Below are positions 44,612 through 53,367 of a stretch of DNA of 64,000 nucleotides, one piece after another. The notes beneath the pieces are model-generated. The model was given only the letters and a program-made list of their open reading frames with translations, had not been told where the DNA came from and did no database searches. Each line of letters starts with the position of its first letter. Within the stretch, counting starts at the first letter, position 1. This stretch comes from Bacteroidetes bacterium GWF2_33_38. Lineage in GTDB: Bacteria > Bacteroidota > Bacteroidia > Bacteroidales > GWF2-33-38. The position numbers were made by a program, and so were the translations under genes. The DNA lies in the NCBI GenBank assembly GCA_001769505.1, contig MEOF01000027.1:41816-105815 (forward strand), written 5' to 3'.

Positions 44612-45964
44612 ATGGAAGACTTTTTACAGGAAAGAGAAAATCTGATTCTGAAAATTAATGAGCTTGAAAAGGAAAATGCTGATTTACTCTGCAAAATACA
44701 GGAGTACGAAGCATTAATTAAAAAGCTTCCTTCAGAAAAAGATAACGATGCAAATCGCCCTTTGCGTTTCAAAATGGTAACAGTGTTGTTTTCAAACGTA
44801 AAAGGTTTTTCTCAACTCACAACAAAAGATAACGCAGAAGACTTAATTGACGAATTGGATAAATTTTATTTTCAATTCGATTCGGTTGTTCAACGATACA
44901 ATATCGAAAAAGTTAATGCCATTGGCGACACATATATTTCTGCTGGAGGAATTCCTCGAAAAAACAGAACGAATCCTATTGAAGTTGTGCTTGCTGCACT
45001 CGAAATGCAACAGTACATGAAAAAACTTCAAGAAGACGCCAAACTTAAGTTGAGTAAAATTTGGGATTTGACATTTGGAATTCATACAGGACCTGTTAAT
45101 GCAACAACTTCTGGAAAGAAAAAAATAACTTTTGATATCAAAGGCGAAACAGTAAATATAGCCAGTAGAATTGAGGCATCTGGAGAAATAGGCAAAATAT
45201 ACATTTCGGGAATGACTCATGAAATTGTTCAGGAATATTTTCGTTGCGAGTACATTGCCAAAATCCCCGTGAAATATCAAGGAGATATTGCCATATATAG
45301 CGTTAAAGGGCTTAGACCTGAATATTCAGAAGACGACTTTGGATTGGTTCCCAATAGAAAGTTTAAAACCAAATTTCAACTAATAAAGTACGACGATTTA
45401 GAAGAATATATGCTTGACCGTTTGGAAAAAGAACTTCCCCAACACTTATTTTATCACAATTTGAAACACACCATTGATGTTGTGATTCAAGTCGAACTTA
45501 TCGGTCGCGGAGAAGAAATTTCAGAAGAAGATTTGCTGTTGCTAAAAACGGCAGCTCTATTTCACGATGCCGGACATACGATAAAATCTCAAGAGCATGA
45601 GTATTTAGGAACTCAGATTGTAAACGAAATTTTGCCAAAATATGGCTACGACCAAAATCAAATTGAAATAATTAACGGTATAATTATGGCAACTAAATTG
45701 CCTCCTACTCCTCACACTTTACTGCAAAAGATTATTTGTGATGCCGATTTAGATTATTTAGGACGAACCGATTTTATACCTGTTTCTGAGACATTGTTTA
45801 AGGAATTAAGTGCACAAAATATTCTCACTAATTATAACGAATGGAATAAATTACAAGTTAAATTTTTGAGTGGGCATTCGTATTTTACCGACACAGCTAA
45901 CAAACTCCGAGAAGTTAACAAACAAGGTCAGATTGATAGAATAAAAAAATTAATAATTGAGTAG
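44612..45964 (+). CDS. Class III nucleotide cyclase fused to an HD phosphohydrolase domain
   Basis: A 450-residue cytosolic protein from the ATG at 44612. Residues 1-40 form a coiled coil; 50-235 form a class III adenylate/guanylate cyclase domain; 265-450 form an HD domain. In the cyclase, VTVLFSNVKGF has Asn (N62) where the first metal-binding Asp is expected; the second, D106 in AIGDTY, is present, as are the transition-state residues N182 and R186 in GETVNIASRIEAS. The purine-selecting pair is N102/D175 instead of the adenylate cyclase K/D. The HD half has H286 (or H282), H318-D319 in LFHDAGH and D377/D379. One chain could thus both make and degrade a cyclic nucleotide, or use a degenerate cyclase domain as sensor. 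Substrate unproven. Confidence 0.82.
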   Translation: MEDFLQERENLILKINELEKENADLLCKIQEYEALIKKLPSEKDNDANRPLRFKMVTVLFSNVKGFSQLTTKDNAEDLIDELDKFYFQFDSVVQRYNIEKVNAIGDTYISAGGIPRKNRTNPIEVVLAALEMQQYMKKLQEDAKLKLSKIWDLTFGIHTGPVNATTSGKKKITFDIKGETVNIASRIEASGEIGKIYISGMTHEIVQEYFRCEYIAKIPVKYQGDIAIYSVKGLRPEYSEDDFGLVPNRKFKTKFQLIKYDDLEEYMLDRLEKELPQHLFYHNLKHTIDVVIQVELIGRGEEISEEDLLLLKTAALFHDAGHTIKSQEHEYLGTQIVNEILPKYGYDQNQIEIINGIIMATKLPPTPHTLLQKIICDADLDYLGRTDFIPVSETLFKELSAQNILTNYNEWNKLQVKFLSGHSYFTDTANKLREVNKQGQIDRIKKLIIE

Positions 45965-46046
45965 ATTTGCATTTTACACTCAAGCAAATTTATAGCGAAA
46001 CATTTATAGTTGATTAAACATTAAGAATATAAAATAAAAAACATAT

Positions 46047-49000
46047 ATGAGTAACAGTATTTTAAGACCAGATTATTTATTTGAAGTAAGCTGGGAAACC
46101 TGCAATAAAGTTGGCGGAATACATACCGTTTTATCAACCAAAGCAAACACATTAACCAAAAAATTCGAAGATCAATATATTTTAATTGGACCCGATGTTT
46201 GGAAAGAAACAACCGAAAACCCCGAATTTATCGAAGATAAATTTATTTTTAAACTTTGGCGTGAACATGCTGATTTACAGGGATTAAAATTCAGAGTTGG
46301 GCGATGGAATATAATTGGCAATCCAATTGTGATATTAGTCGATTTTACTCCTTATTTCTCAATCAAGGATCAAATTTATGCAGAGCTTTGGGAAAATTAC
46401 AAACTCGATTCATTATCGGGGCAATGGGATTACGTTGAGCCAACTATGTTTGGATATGCTGCAGCAAAAATAATTGAAAGTTTTTATGATTTTAACTTAT
46501 CGGGAAAAGATAAAATAGTTGCTCAGTTTCACGAGTGGATGACAGGCTCAGGAGTTTTATATTTGAAAAAAAACATACCTCAAATCGGAACAATTTTTAC
46601 TGCTCATGCAACTGTTTTGGGTAGAAGTATAGCCGGAAACGGACTTCCATTATATCAAGAACTCAAAAACTACAATCCTGAAGATACAAGCAAACGATTT
46701 AATGTAGTAGCTAAGCAATCACTCGAAAAAATCGCAGCAAATCAAGCTGACTGTTTCACAACAGTGAGTGATATTACAGCCAAAGAGTGTGCACAATTTT
46801 TAGGCAAAGAAGTAAATTTAATCACCCCAAATGGCTTTGAAGACAATTTTGTTCCACAAGGTGAAGAATTCGATAAAAAAAGAACTTATGCAAAAAACAA
46901 ACTTCACGGAATTGCTGAAGCTGTTTTAAATCAAAAAATAGATAAAAAAAATTCCATGTTTATTACCATAAGTGGTAGATATGAGTTTAAAAATAAAGGA
47001 ATTGATATATTTATTGATTCACTTGGAAAACTAAATACTGATTATGATTTAAAGAAAACAATAGTTGCATACATCTTAGTACCGGCAAATAATGCAGGAG
47101 CTAGATTAGATGTACTTGAAAGAGTTCATAATTGTAATTACGAGCACCCAATTTCACAAGATTATTTAACACATTGGATTCATGACGAAGAGTATGACCC
47201 AATTATTCGACGAATCAACTCAAATAATTTGAAGAATACAGTAAACGATAAGGTTAAGGTTATTTTTGTTCCCTCATATTTAAACGGTACCGATGGAATA
47301 TTTAATTTGACTTATTTTGATTTGCTTATAGGATTCGATTCCACTATATTTCCATCATATTACGAACCTTGGGGATATACTCCAATGGAAAGTATTGCCT
47401 TCAAAATTCCGACTTTAACTACTATTTTATCAGGATTTGGAACTTGGATAAAATCTTCTTTTGGAATTCTTGACAAATGCATTTCGGTAATCAACCGAAC
47501 AGACTTTAACGATGCCGAAGTTATTGAAGATATAGCACGCCAAATTCATTCATGTAGCATGTCTTCTGCCGAAGATAAGAATTTAGCTCGTGAGTTAGCG
47601 TATAGTATTTCGCGAAATGTTTTGTGGAGCAACTTGATTAATTATTATGAAAAAGCTTATTCGCTAGCATTGGAAAAAACAATTGATCGACAAGAATTTT
47701 ATATTAATAAACAAATTCCGATTCAAGCATACAAAAGCGTTAAAAACAACAAGCCAAATTGGAAAAAAGTTTATGTAAAGTCGAATATTCCCGACAGCTT
47801 AGTATGTTTGTATAAATTGGCACGAAATCTTTGGTGGTCATGGAATGTTGATGCACAAGAAATGTTCGAAATGATAGATCCTGTTCTTTGGGAAAAAGTA
47901 AACAAAAATCCAATTGCTTTACTCGAAGAATTAACATACGAAGAGTTCGAAGAACTTGAAAAGAACAAAGCTTTTATCGATAAAATGAATAAAGCTTATT
48001 CGCTTTTCGACAAATACATTAACGAGGCTAAAAATAAAAAAGGCGAACAAATTGCTTATTTCAGTATGGAGTTTGGCATGCACGATTCTGTAAAAATATT
48101 TTCAGGTGGATTAGGAATTTTAGCTGGAGATTATTTAAAAGAAGCTAGCGACTCAAACGTAAACTTAATTGGAGTAGGACTTTTGTACCGTTATGGCTAT
48201 TTTACACAGTCGCTCTCGCCAAGTGGAGACCAAATTTCGAACATGATTCCTCAACGATTCTCTCAAATACCAGTCAAACCTGTTAAAAATGACAAAGGGG
48301 AGTGGCTAACTGTAAGTTTAGCTCTACCTGGTCGTACAATGTTGGCAAAAGTATGGAGGGTTGATGTAGGGAGGATTCCACTTTACTTAATGGATACTGA
48401 TATTGATGAAAATATTGAAGCAGATCGCTCAGTAACTCATCAATTATATGGCGGAGATTGGGAAAACCGTTTAAAACAAGAATTGTTGCTTGGAGTTGGT
48501 GGTATTCGACTTATAGAAGCCATGAAAATTAAACCAATGATTTACCATTGCAACGAAGGACACGCAGCATTTATAGGTGTTGAAAGAATGCGAAATCTAG
48601 TTGAAAAAAGTAAATTCTCATTCGACGAAGCATTGGAAATTGTTCGATCGTCAAATCTTTTCACTACACACACGCCAGTACCCGCAGGACATGATGCTTT
48701 CGACGAGGAATTATTGAGAATTTATATCCCTCATTATGCCGATAAGCTCAACATTACTTGGGAACGATTTATGAAACTTGGTCGTGCCGACGAAAATAAT
48801 TCAAAAGAGAAATTTTCGATGAGTTTACTTGCCTTGAATTTATCGCAAGAAGTTAATGGAGTTAGCCGAATTCACGGTAGAGTTTCTCGCGAAATGTTTG
48901 CTTACCTTTGGGAAGGTTATTTTTCGGGCGAATTGTATATCGGACACGTTACTAATGGTGTTCACTTTCCGACTTGGGTGAATAAAAACTGGCTTGATTT

Positions 49001-50288
49001 ATACAATAAAATATTTGGAAATGATTTTGTAAATAAACAAAGCGACAGAAGTCTTTGGAAAAAAATTCAACATGTTCCTGATGAGGAGATTTGGACTATC
49101 CGCAAAAAACTACGAAAAGAACTTATAGACTCAATTAAGCAACGACTTTTCAATAATTTGAATGCACGTCAGGATAGCCCGTCAGTAATTTTAGATATTA
49201 TCGATTCGCTTGATGAAAATGCATTAACAATAGGGTTTGCTCGTAGATTTGCTACATATAAAAGAGCTCATTTGTTATTTAAGAATCTTAAAAAATTAGC
49301 CGAATTATTGAATAAAGAAGGCAAACCTATTCAATTTATTTTCGCTGGAAAAGCTCACCCTCACGATAAAGCAGGGCAACAACTCATTAAAAACATTATC
49401 GATGTTTCTCGAAAACCTGAATTCTTGGGTAAGATTGTTTTTGTTGAAAATTACGACATGGAGTTGGCCAAAAAACTTGTTCAAGGAGTCGATATTTGGT
49501 TAAACACACCTACTCGACCTCTCGAAGCATCGGGAACAAGCGGAGAAAAAGCAATTATGAATGGGGTAATGAATTTGAGCGTACTTGATGGCTGGTGGGC
49601 CGAAGGTTATAAAAAAGGAGCCGGCTGGGCAATTAAAGAAGAACGTACTTACGAAAATCAGGCATTACAAGATGAACTTGATGCTGAGACCATTTATAAT
49701 TTATTGGAACACGAAATTGTTCCTGCTTTTTACAATGTAGATAAAAAAGGGATTTCAAAAGAGTGGATTTCGCATATTAAAAATACCATTTCAGAAATCG
49801 CTCCTGAATTCACAATGAATCGTCAATTAATCGATTATTATCATTTATTTTATGATAAATTGATAGCAAGACATAAATTATTAGCAAAAGACAATTATGA
49901 ACTTGCAAAAAAAATCACTGCTTGGAAAAAGAATATCATCCGTGGATGGAAAAGCATCGAAGTAATTTCGGTTAATTTACCTGAAGCAAGCACTAAACCT
50001 TTGCTTTTGGGCGATAAATTTAGAGCTGAAGTTGTGCTAAATCTACATGAACTTTCAGTTAATGATATAGGAATGGAGCTTGTTTTTGGAAGAAAAGTTA
50101 TGGACGAGGTTACTCAAGCTCTTTGGATTGAAAAATTCGAACTTATTGAAACCAATAAAGGACTAAGCAAATATGTTTGCGAATTTAACATGAAAAAATC
50201 GGGAGTTTATGATTATTCACTTCGAATTTTCCCGACAAACGAATTGCTTCCACATCGCCAAGATTTTAATCTTTTACGTTGGATTTAA
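46047..50288 (+). CDS. Glycogen synthase / alpha-glucan phosphorylase fusion
   Basis: 1413 residues in two enzymes. Residues 1-560 are a GT3/GT5-like glycogen synthase: FEVSWETCNKVGGIHTVLSTKA with the donor-site KVGGI, FTTVSDITAKEC, and E440/E448 in YYEPWGYTPMESI (E-x7-E). Residues 590-1413 are a short-type alpha-glucan phosphorylase: DUF3417-like NLWWSWNVDAQEMFE, AYFSMEFGMHDSVKIFSGGLG, LYRYGYF, HCNEGHAAF, TTHTPVPAGHDAF, and EASGTSGEKAIMNGVMNLSV with the PLP lysine K1168. The fusion places synthesis and degradation of glycogen on one chain, as known from Bacteroidota. It joins with pgi via glucose 6-phosphate. A strong terminator follows. Confidence 0.93.
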   Translation: MSNSILRPDYLFEVSWETCNKVGGIHTVLSTKANTLTKKFEDQYILIGPDVWKETTENPEFIEDKFIFKLWREHADLQGLKFRVGRWNIIGNPIVILVDFTPYFSIKDQIYAELWENYKLDSLSGQWDYVEPTMFGYAAAKIIESFYDFNLSGKDKIVAQFHEWMTGSGVLYLKKNIPQIGTIFTAHATVLGRSIAGNGLPLYQELKNYNPEDTSKRFNVVAKQSLEKIAANQADCFTTVSDITAKECAQFLGKEVNLITPNGFEDNFVPQGEEFDKKRTYAKNKLHGIAEAVLNQKIDKKNSMFITISGRYEFKNKGIDIFIDSLGKLNTDYDLKKTIVAYILVPANNAGARLDVLERVHNCNYEHPISQDYLTHWIHDEEYDPIIRRINSNNLKNTVNDKVKVIFVPSYLNGTDGIFNLTYFDLLIGFDSTIFPSYYEPWGYTPMESIAFKIPTLTTILSGFGTWIKSSFGILDKCISVINRTDFNDAEVIEDIARQIHSCSMSSAEDKNLARELAYSISRNVLWSNLINYYEKAYSLALEKTIDRQEFYINKQIPIQAYKSVKNNKPNWKKVYVKSNIPDSLVCLYKLARNLWWSWNVDAQEMFEMIDPVLWEKVNKNPIALLEELTYEEFEELEKNKAFIDKMNKAYSLFDKYINEAKNKKGEQIAYFSMEFGMHDSVKIFSGGLGILAGDYLKEASDSNVNLIGVGLLYRYGYFTQSLSPSGDQISNMIPQRFSQIPVKPVKNDKGEWLTVSLALPGRTMLAKVWRVDVGRIPLYLMDTDIDENIEADRSVTHQLYGGDWENRLKQELLLGVGGIRLIEAMKIKPMIYHCNEGHAAFIGVERMRNLVEKSKFSFDEALEIVRSSNLFTTHTPVPAGHDAFDEELLRIYIPHYADKLNITWERFMKLGRADENNSKEKFSMSLLALNLSQEVNGVSRIHGRVSREMFAYLWEGYFSGELYIGHVTNGVHFPTWVNKNWLDLYNKIFGNDFVNKQSDRSLWKKIQHVPDEEIWTIRKKLRKELIDSIKQRLFNNLNARQDSPSVILDIIDSLDENALTIGFARRFATYKRAHLLFKNLKKLAELLNKEGKPIQFIFAGKAHPHDKAGQQLIKNIIDVSRKPEFLGKIVFVENYDMELAKKLVQGVDIWLNTPTRPLEASGTSGEKAIMNGVMNLSVLDGWWAEGYKKGAGWAIKEERTYENQALQDELDAETIYNLLEHEIVPAFYNVDKKGISKEWISHIKNTISEIAPEFTMNRQLIDYYHLFYDKLIARHKLLAKDNYELAKKITAWKKNIIRGWKSIEVISVNLPEASTKPLLLGDKFRAEVVLNLHELSVNDIGMELVFGRKVMDEVTQALWIEKFELIETNKGLSKYVCEFNMKKSGVYDYSLRIFPTNELLPHRQDFNLLRWI

Positions 50289-50307
50289 CATAAAACATCA
50301 ACTCGTA

Positions 50308-50339
50308 GAGAGAAGCATTGATTATAAAATGCTTTTCTC
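50308..50339 (+). terminator. Intrinsic terminator after the glycogen gene
   Basis: A 12-bp stem with one G-U pair, GAGAGAAGCATT (50308-50319) with AATGCTTTTCTC (50328-50339), 8-base loop. The right arm is identical to that of the terminator at 12835-12846 and the loops are similar, 37 kb apart. No long T-run follows, so it is somewhat weaker. Confidence 0.72.
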
Positions 50340-50684
50340 AACAAGTTGAATAAATTTCCTCTCTGTTCTTTGTAGTTTTTTTTGGAGATGTCATACCCAT
50401 TACGATTCAATGTGACCGACACAATTTAAAAATAAGATACCCGCTTTTGCGGATATGTGGTAATTTTTTAGGCACATTCCCTTGAAAAAGGGAATCTAAA
50501 AAAACACATATGTGTCATATGGAAATAGAATTGGTATAAAACCGTTGCAGAGTAAAACAACATAGATATTTCTATTAAAAATGTCACATATATTTGTATA
50601 GTTTTATCAAAAATGCTTGGTGAGGATAACACCAACACGGACAAAAGCATTAGCAATTTAAAAAAAACATAAAAATTAATCATA
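50340..50684. other. Intergenic region with hairpin and putative promoter
   Basis: No gene in this stretch. It has an 8-bp hairpin with GAAA tetraloop (ATTCCCTT 50476-50483 with 50488-50495), an ACACATATGTGT palindrome near 50504, a TATATTTG -7-like box at 50589-50596 that could drive the small gene at 50685, and palindrome copy 2 (50617-50637). Confidence 0.5.
50617..50637. repeat. Dispersed TTGTTGGTG-type palindrome, copy 2
   Basis: TTGGTG-AGG-ATAACACCAACA: inverted arms TTGGTG and CACCAA around a 9-base centre. It lies between the promoter-like box and the start codon of the small gene at 50685, so it would be transcribed as a leader hairpin. Confidence 0.6.
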
Positions 50685-50903
50685 ATGAAGAATCACGACA
50701 AAATTAGCGAGAGTGCAAAAGAAATTAGAAAAATCATTGAAAGAGCAATTGAAACTCATAAAATTACTCATGAAGAAAATGAGAAAATATTAATGTTAGC
50801 AACAGAAGATGGTTTTATCGACCCCCAAGAAAAAGTATTACTTGCAGAGTTAAACCAAATGATACAAGATAGAGTCATTAAATTTGTGAAAACCAGAGAA
50901 TAA
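50685..50903 (+). CDS. Small acidic/helical hypothetical protein
   Basis: A 72-residue cytosolic protein, strongly helical, with heptad-like KEIRKIIERAIETH and a turn EDGFIDPQEKVLLAEL that loosely recalls an EF-hand or a TerB-like loop but is too short to assign. It is flanked by inverted palindrome copies (50617 upstream, 50915 downstream 11 bases after the stop), like a cassette. A TATATTTG box 90 bases upstream may be its promoter. Real gene likely by codon pattern and context; function unknown. Confidence 0.5.
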   Translation: MKNHDKISESAKEIRKIIERAIETHKITHEENEKILMLATEDGFIDPQEKVLLAELNQMIQDRVIKFVKTRE

Positions 50904-50914
50904 ATTTTTCGCCT

Positions 50915-50937
50915 TTGTTGGTGTTATCACTACAAAC
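50915..50937. repeat. Dispersed TTGTTGGTG-type palindrome, copy 3
   Basis: TTGTTGGTG-TTAT-CACTACAAA, an imperfect palindrome in inverted orientation relative to copy 2, just after the small gene. Bases 50938-51064, between copies 3 and 4, hold a protein-like fragment (frame reading CDKWNLANEISEHFYSS) without start or family; possibly a gene remnant. Confidence 0.6.
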
Positions 50938-51064
50938 AGTTTTAACATGCGATAAATGGAATTTAGCAAATGAAATTTCCGAACATTTCTATTCATCAGC
51001 AAAATTTCCCGAAAGTGGAAATATCAATTTTGCTTTTCTTGAAGATTTTGTTAAATTTGAATGC

Positions 51065-51086
51065 TTGTTGGTAATAACACCAACAA
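51065..51086. repeat. Dispersed TTGTTGGTG-type palindrome, copy 4
   Basis: Arms TTGTTGGT (51065-51072) and ACCAACAA (51079-51086) are perfect complements around a 6-base loop, followed by GGGAGAAAAAA. It is 28 bases before the start of the repeat protein gene at 51114 and would be in its leader. Confidence 0.65.
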
Positions 51087-51113
51087 GGGAGAAAAAACTA
51101 ATGCAACAAAACC

Positions 51114-53063
51114 ATGAAAATTTTTTTACTTTTATTTAGCTTGATTTTATTTGTTGGATTCTTGTTTGGTCAAACAAACATCCAACCAAATGACAACATT
51201 GATTATAACCCAAAACAATTAAAGAACATTCAAGAGTGTATTATTGATTCTATGTATAGATATTATTGGAACACAACTATTGAAGATTGGAATGAACTAC
51301 CTTCACGTAGGTATTACTATTCCTATGATTCAAATGGAAATGTAACACTTGAAACTTGTTATTATTGGGACTCATATACAAGTGATTGGGTCGGGTATTA
51401 TAAAAATGAAATGACTTATGATATAAATGATTCTTTAATAAGTGATATAGGCTATAATTGGGATTCAAATACAAATGAATGGAATAGCAGCATAAAACAT
51501 GAATATTCTTATGATTCTAATGGGAATCAGACGCTTGACGTATATTATTGGTATTGGGATTCAAATACAAATAGTGGGTATGGAGACTATAAATATGAAT
51601 ATGAATATGATGCCAATGGGAATCAAACGCTTGAAATATACTATGATATTTGGAATTATGGTTGGGTTGGTAAATATAAAAAAGAATATACTTATAATGT
51701 TAATGGAAATAATACCCTTTTTAATCATTATACTTGGGATTCAAATACAAATGATTGGAGAGAATACATTAAAGAAGAATACACATTTGATACAAACGAA
51801 AACATAACGCTTTTCATGGACTATTATTGGGACTCAAATATAAATAGTTTCAGGAATAACCGAAAATATGAATACGAATATGATCCCAATGGAAATAAAA
51901 CATTTGAAGTTTGGTTTAATTGGGATTTAAATATAAATGATTGGAAATATAAAGAAAAGTTTGAGTCAGATTTCGATTCTAATGGGAATCAAACACTTGA
52001 CTCACATTATTGGTACATGATTACGAATGAATGGGGGGGTGACTATAAATATACATATACTTATGATGTTAATGGGAATCAAACACAGAAAAAAGACTTT
52101 TATTGGTCTTCTGATTGGGTTAATGCATCTAAAAGAGATTATACTTATGATACTAATGGGAATCAAATGCTTAATGTTTGGTCTAGTTGGGATTCAAATA
52201 CAAATGATTGGATTAATTTCAAAAAAAATGAAATGACTTATGATATAAATGATTCTCTAACACTGGATATAGGCTATAATTGGAATTCTAATGTAAATGA
52301 ATGGCAAAACAGCTCTAAAGATGAATACTCATATGATTCTAATGGATATCAAACGCTTGACTCCTATTATTATTGGGATTCTAACATCAACAACTGGAGA
52401 GGTCAAAATAGAACTGAGTATTCCTTTGATATCAATGGAAATCAAACGCTCTATCTGAGTTCTTATTGGGATTCAAATATCAATGATTGGATTTGGTCCT
52501 ATAAACAAGAATTCTCCTTTGATATCAACGGAAATCAAACGCTCTATCTGAGTTCTTATTGGGATTCAAATATCAATGATTGGATTAGTGATCAAAAATA
52601 TGAATATTCATATGATTCAAATGAAAATCTAACTCTTGTTACCAAATATATTTGGGACTCAAATATCAATGATTGGATAGGTGAATTTAAATATGAATAC
52701 GAATATGATTCAAATGAAAATAAAACGCTTCATTCCGAATATATTTGGGATTCAAACATCAATGATTGGATTGTAGATTACAGGTACAAAAATGATTATT
52801 TCTGCAACAAAACATCTGTAAAAGAAATAAAACCAAATACATTTAATATCTACCCAAATCCTACTACAAACTATATTGATATTGAACCAACAGACTCTAA
52901 ACCATATAATATTGAAATATTAAATCTCAATGGACAAAAGATATATTCTACTGAATATAGTTCAGCGAAGAGTATTGATATATCAAAATTATCAAAAGGG
53001 ATGTATATTGTTAGGATAACATCAGAAAGCAATACCTATTCTGAGAAATTGATTGTGAAATAG
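51114..53063 (+). CDS. T9SS surface protein of 31-residue WDSN-type repeats
   Basis: 649 residues: signal peptide (MKIFLLLFSLILFVGFLFGQ), about 16-17 tandem units of 31 residues (about 45-560) each with the pattern YxYDSNGNQTL...YYWDSNxNDW...K, and a type A T9SS sorting domain (FNIYPNPTTNYIDIEP ... LSKGMYIVRITSE ... EKLIVK). The repeat looks like an elongated, YD-repeat-related beta structure with two conserved aromatic faces; Asp/Asn-rich turns could bind calcium. Adjacent units around 52400-52590 are nearly identical in DNA, so copy number probably varies. Strongly AT-rich and preceded by a dispersed palindrome, so it looks acquired. A surface adhesin is a reasonable guess. Confidence 0.82.
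   Translation: MKIFLLLFSLILFVGFLFGQTNIQPNDNIDYNPKQLKNIQECIIDSMYRYYWNTTIEDWNELPSRRYYYSYDSNGNVTLETCYYWDSYTSDWVGYYKNEMTYDINDSLISDIGYNWDSNTNEWNSSIKHEYSYDSNGNQTLDVYYWYWDSNTNSGYGDYKYEYEYDANGNQTLEIYYDIWNYGWVGKYKKEYTYNVNGNNTLFNHYTWDSNTNDWREYIKEEYTFDTNENITLFMDYYWDSNINSFRNNRKYEYEYDPNGNKTFEVWFNWDLNINDWKYKEKFESDFDSNGNQTLDSHYWYMITNEWGGDYKYTYTYDVNGNQTQKKDFYWSSDWVNASKRDYTYDTNGNQMLNVWSSWDSNTNDWINFKKNEMTYDINDSLTLDIGYNWNSNVNEWQNSSKDEYSYDSNGYQTLDSYYYWDSNINNWRGQNRTEYSFDINGNQTLYLSSYWDSNINDWIWSYKQEFSFDINGNQTLYLSSYWDSNINDWISDQKYEYSYDSNENLTLVTKYIWDSNINDWIGEFKYEYEYDSNENKTLHSEYIWDSNINDWIVDYRYKNDYFCNKTSVKEIKPNTFNIYPNPTTNYIDIEPTDSKPYNIEILNLNGQKIYSTEYSSAKSIDISKLSKGMYIVRITSESNTYSEKLIVK
51300..52790 (+). repeat. 93-bp tandem coding repeats
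   Basis: The TGGGAYTCAAAT anchor recurs with a period of 93 bp (for example GGG at 52468, 52561, 52654 and 52747). The last units are most alike; earlier ones have diverged. These are in-frame coding repeats (31 residues). Confidence 0.8.
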
Positions 53064-53159
53064 ACTTGTTTAAACAAATCAAATGAAAAAATAAACTGTC
53101 TTCCTCACAAGTGCTAAAGTAAAGATTCCACATTCAAAACGTTCACTTAACCCCAAACA

Positions 53160-53189
53160 AAAAAGCCTTACATTTCTGAAAGGCTTTTT
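53160..53189. terminator. Bidirectional terminator beside tRNA-Arg
   Basis: Ten-bp stem AAAAAGCCTT (53160-53169) with its complement (53180-53189), 10-base loop, T-rich on both outer sides. It lies 8 bases beyond the 3' end of the minus-strand tRNA gene and about 100 bases after the repeat-protein gene. Confidence 0.82.
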
Positions 53190-53196
53190 GTTATTG

Positions 53197-53270
53197 TGAC
53201 CCAGGGACGATTCGAACGCCCGACCCTCACATCCGAAGTGTGATGCTCTATCCAGCTGAGCTACTAGGCC
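53197..53270 (-). tRNA. tRNA-Arg (anticodon UCG)
   Basis: A full cloverleaf on the minus strand: acceptor GGCCTAG/CTGGGTC, D-stem GCTC/GAGC, anticodon stem TCACA/TGTGA with loop CTTCGGA (anticodon TCG, reading CGA), five-base variable loop, T-arm GGGCG-TTCGAAT-CGTCC. CCA is not encoded. A terminator follows. The accessory stretch 50.3-53.1 kb lies on its 3' side. Confidence 0.93.
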
Positions 53271-53367
53271 AACGAAGCGACAAATTTAATTAAAAATATC
53301 TTATCTCGTTTTTATTTTTCGAATAATTCAAAAAATATTTAATCTTTGTATTTCAAATCGAATGTGA

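Noticed and set aside
50617..51086. Integron attC sites
   Set aside because: The palindromes have outer ends TTGTTGG/CCAACAA and do not give the RYYYAAC ... GTTRRRY order of attC; no integrase gene is in the window. Kept only as an unassigned palindrome family.
50915..51139. A possible 74-codon reading frame between palindromes 3 and 4
   Set aside because: It starts inside palindrome 3 at a non-ATG codon, runs over palindrome 4 and into the start of the repeat-protein gene in another frame. At most a gene remnant.
51300..52790. Regular 93-bp repeats resembling a repeat-spacer array
   Set aside because: The repeats are in frame, code a 31-residue protein unit within a gene with signal peptide and sorting domain, and the intervals are not unique spacers; not a CRISPR array.
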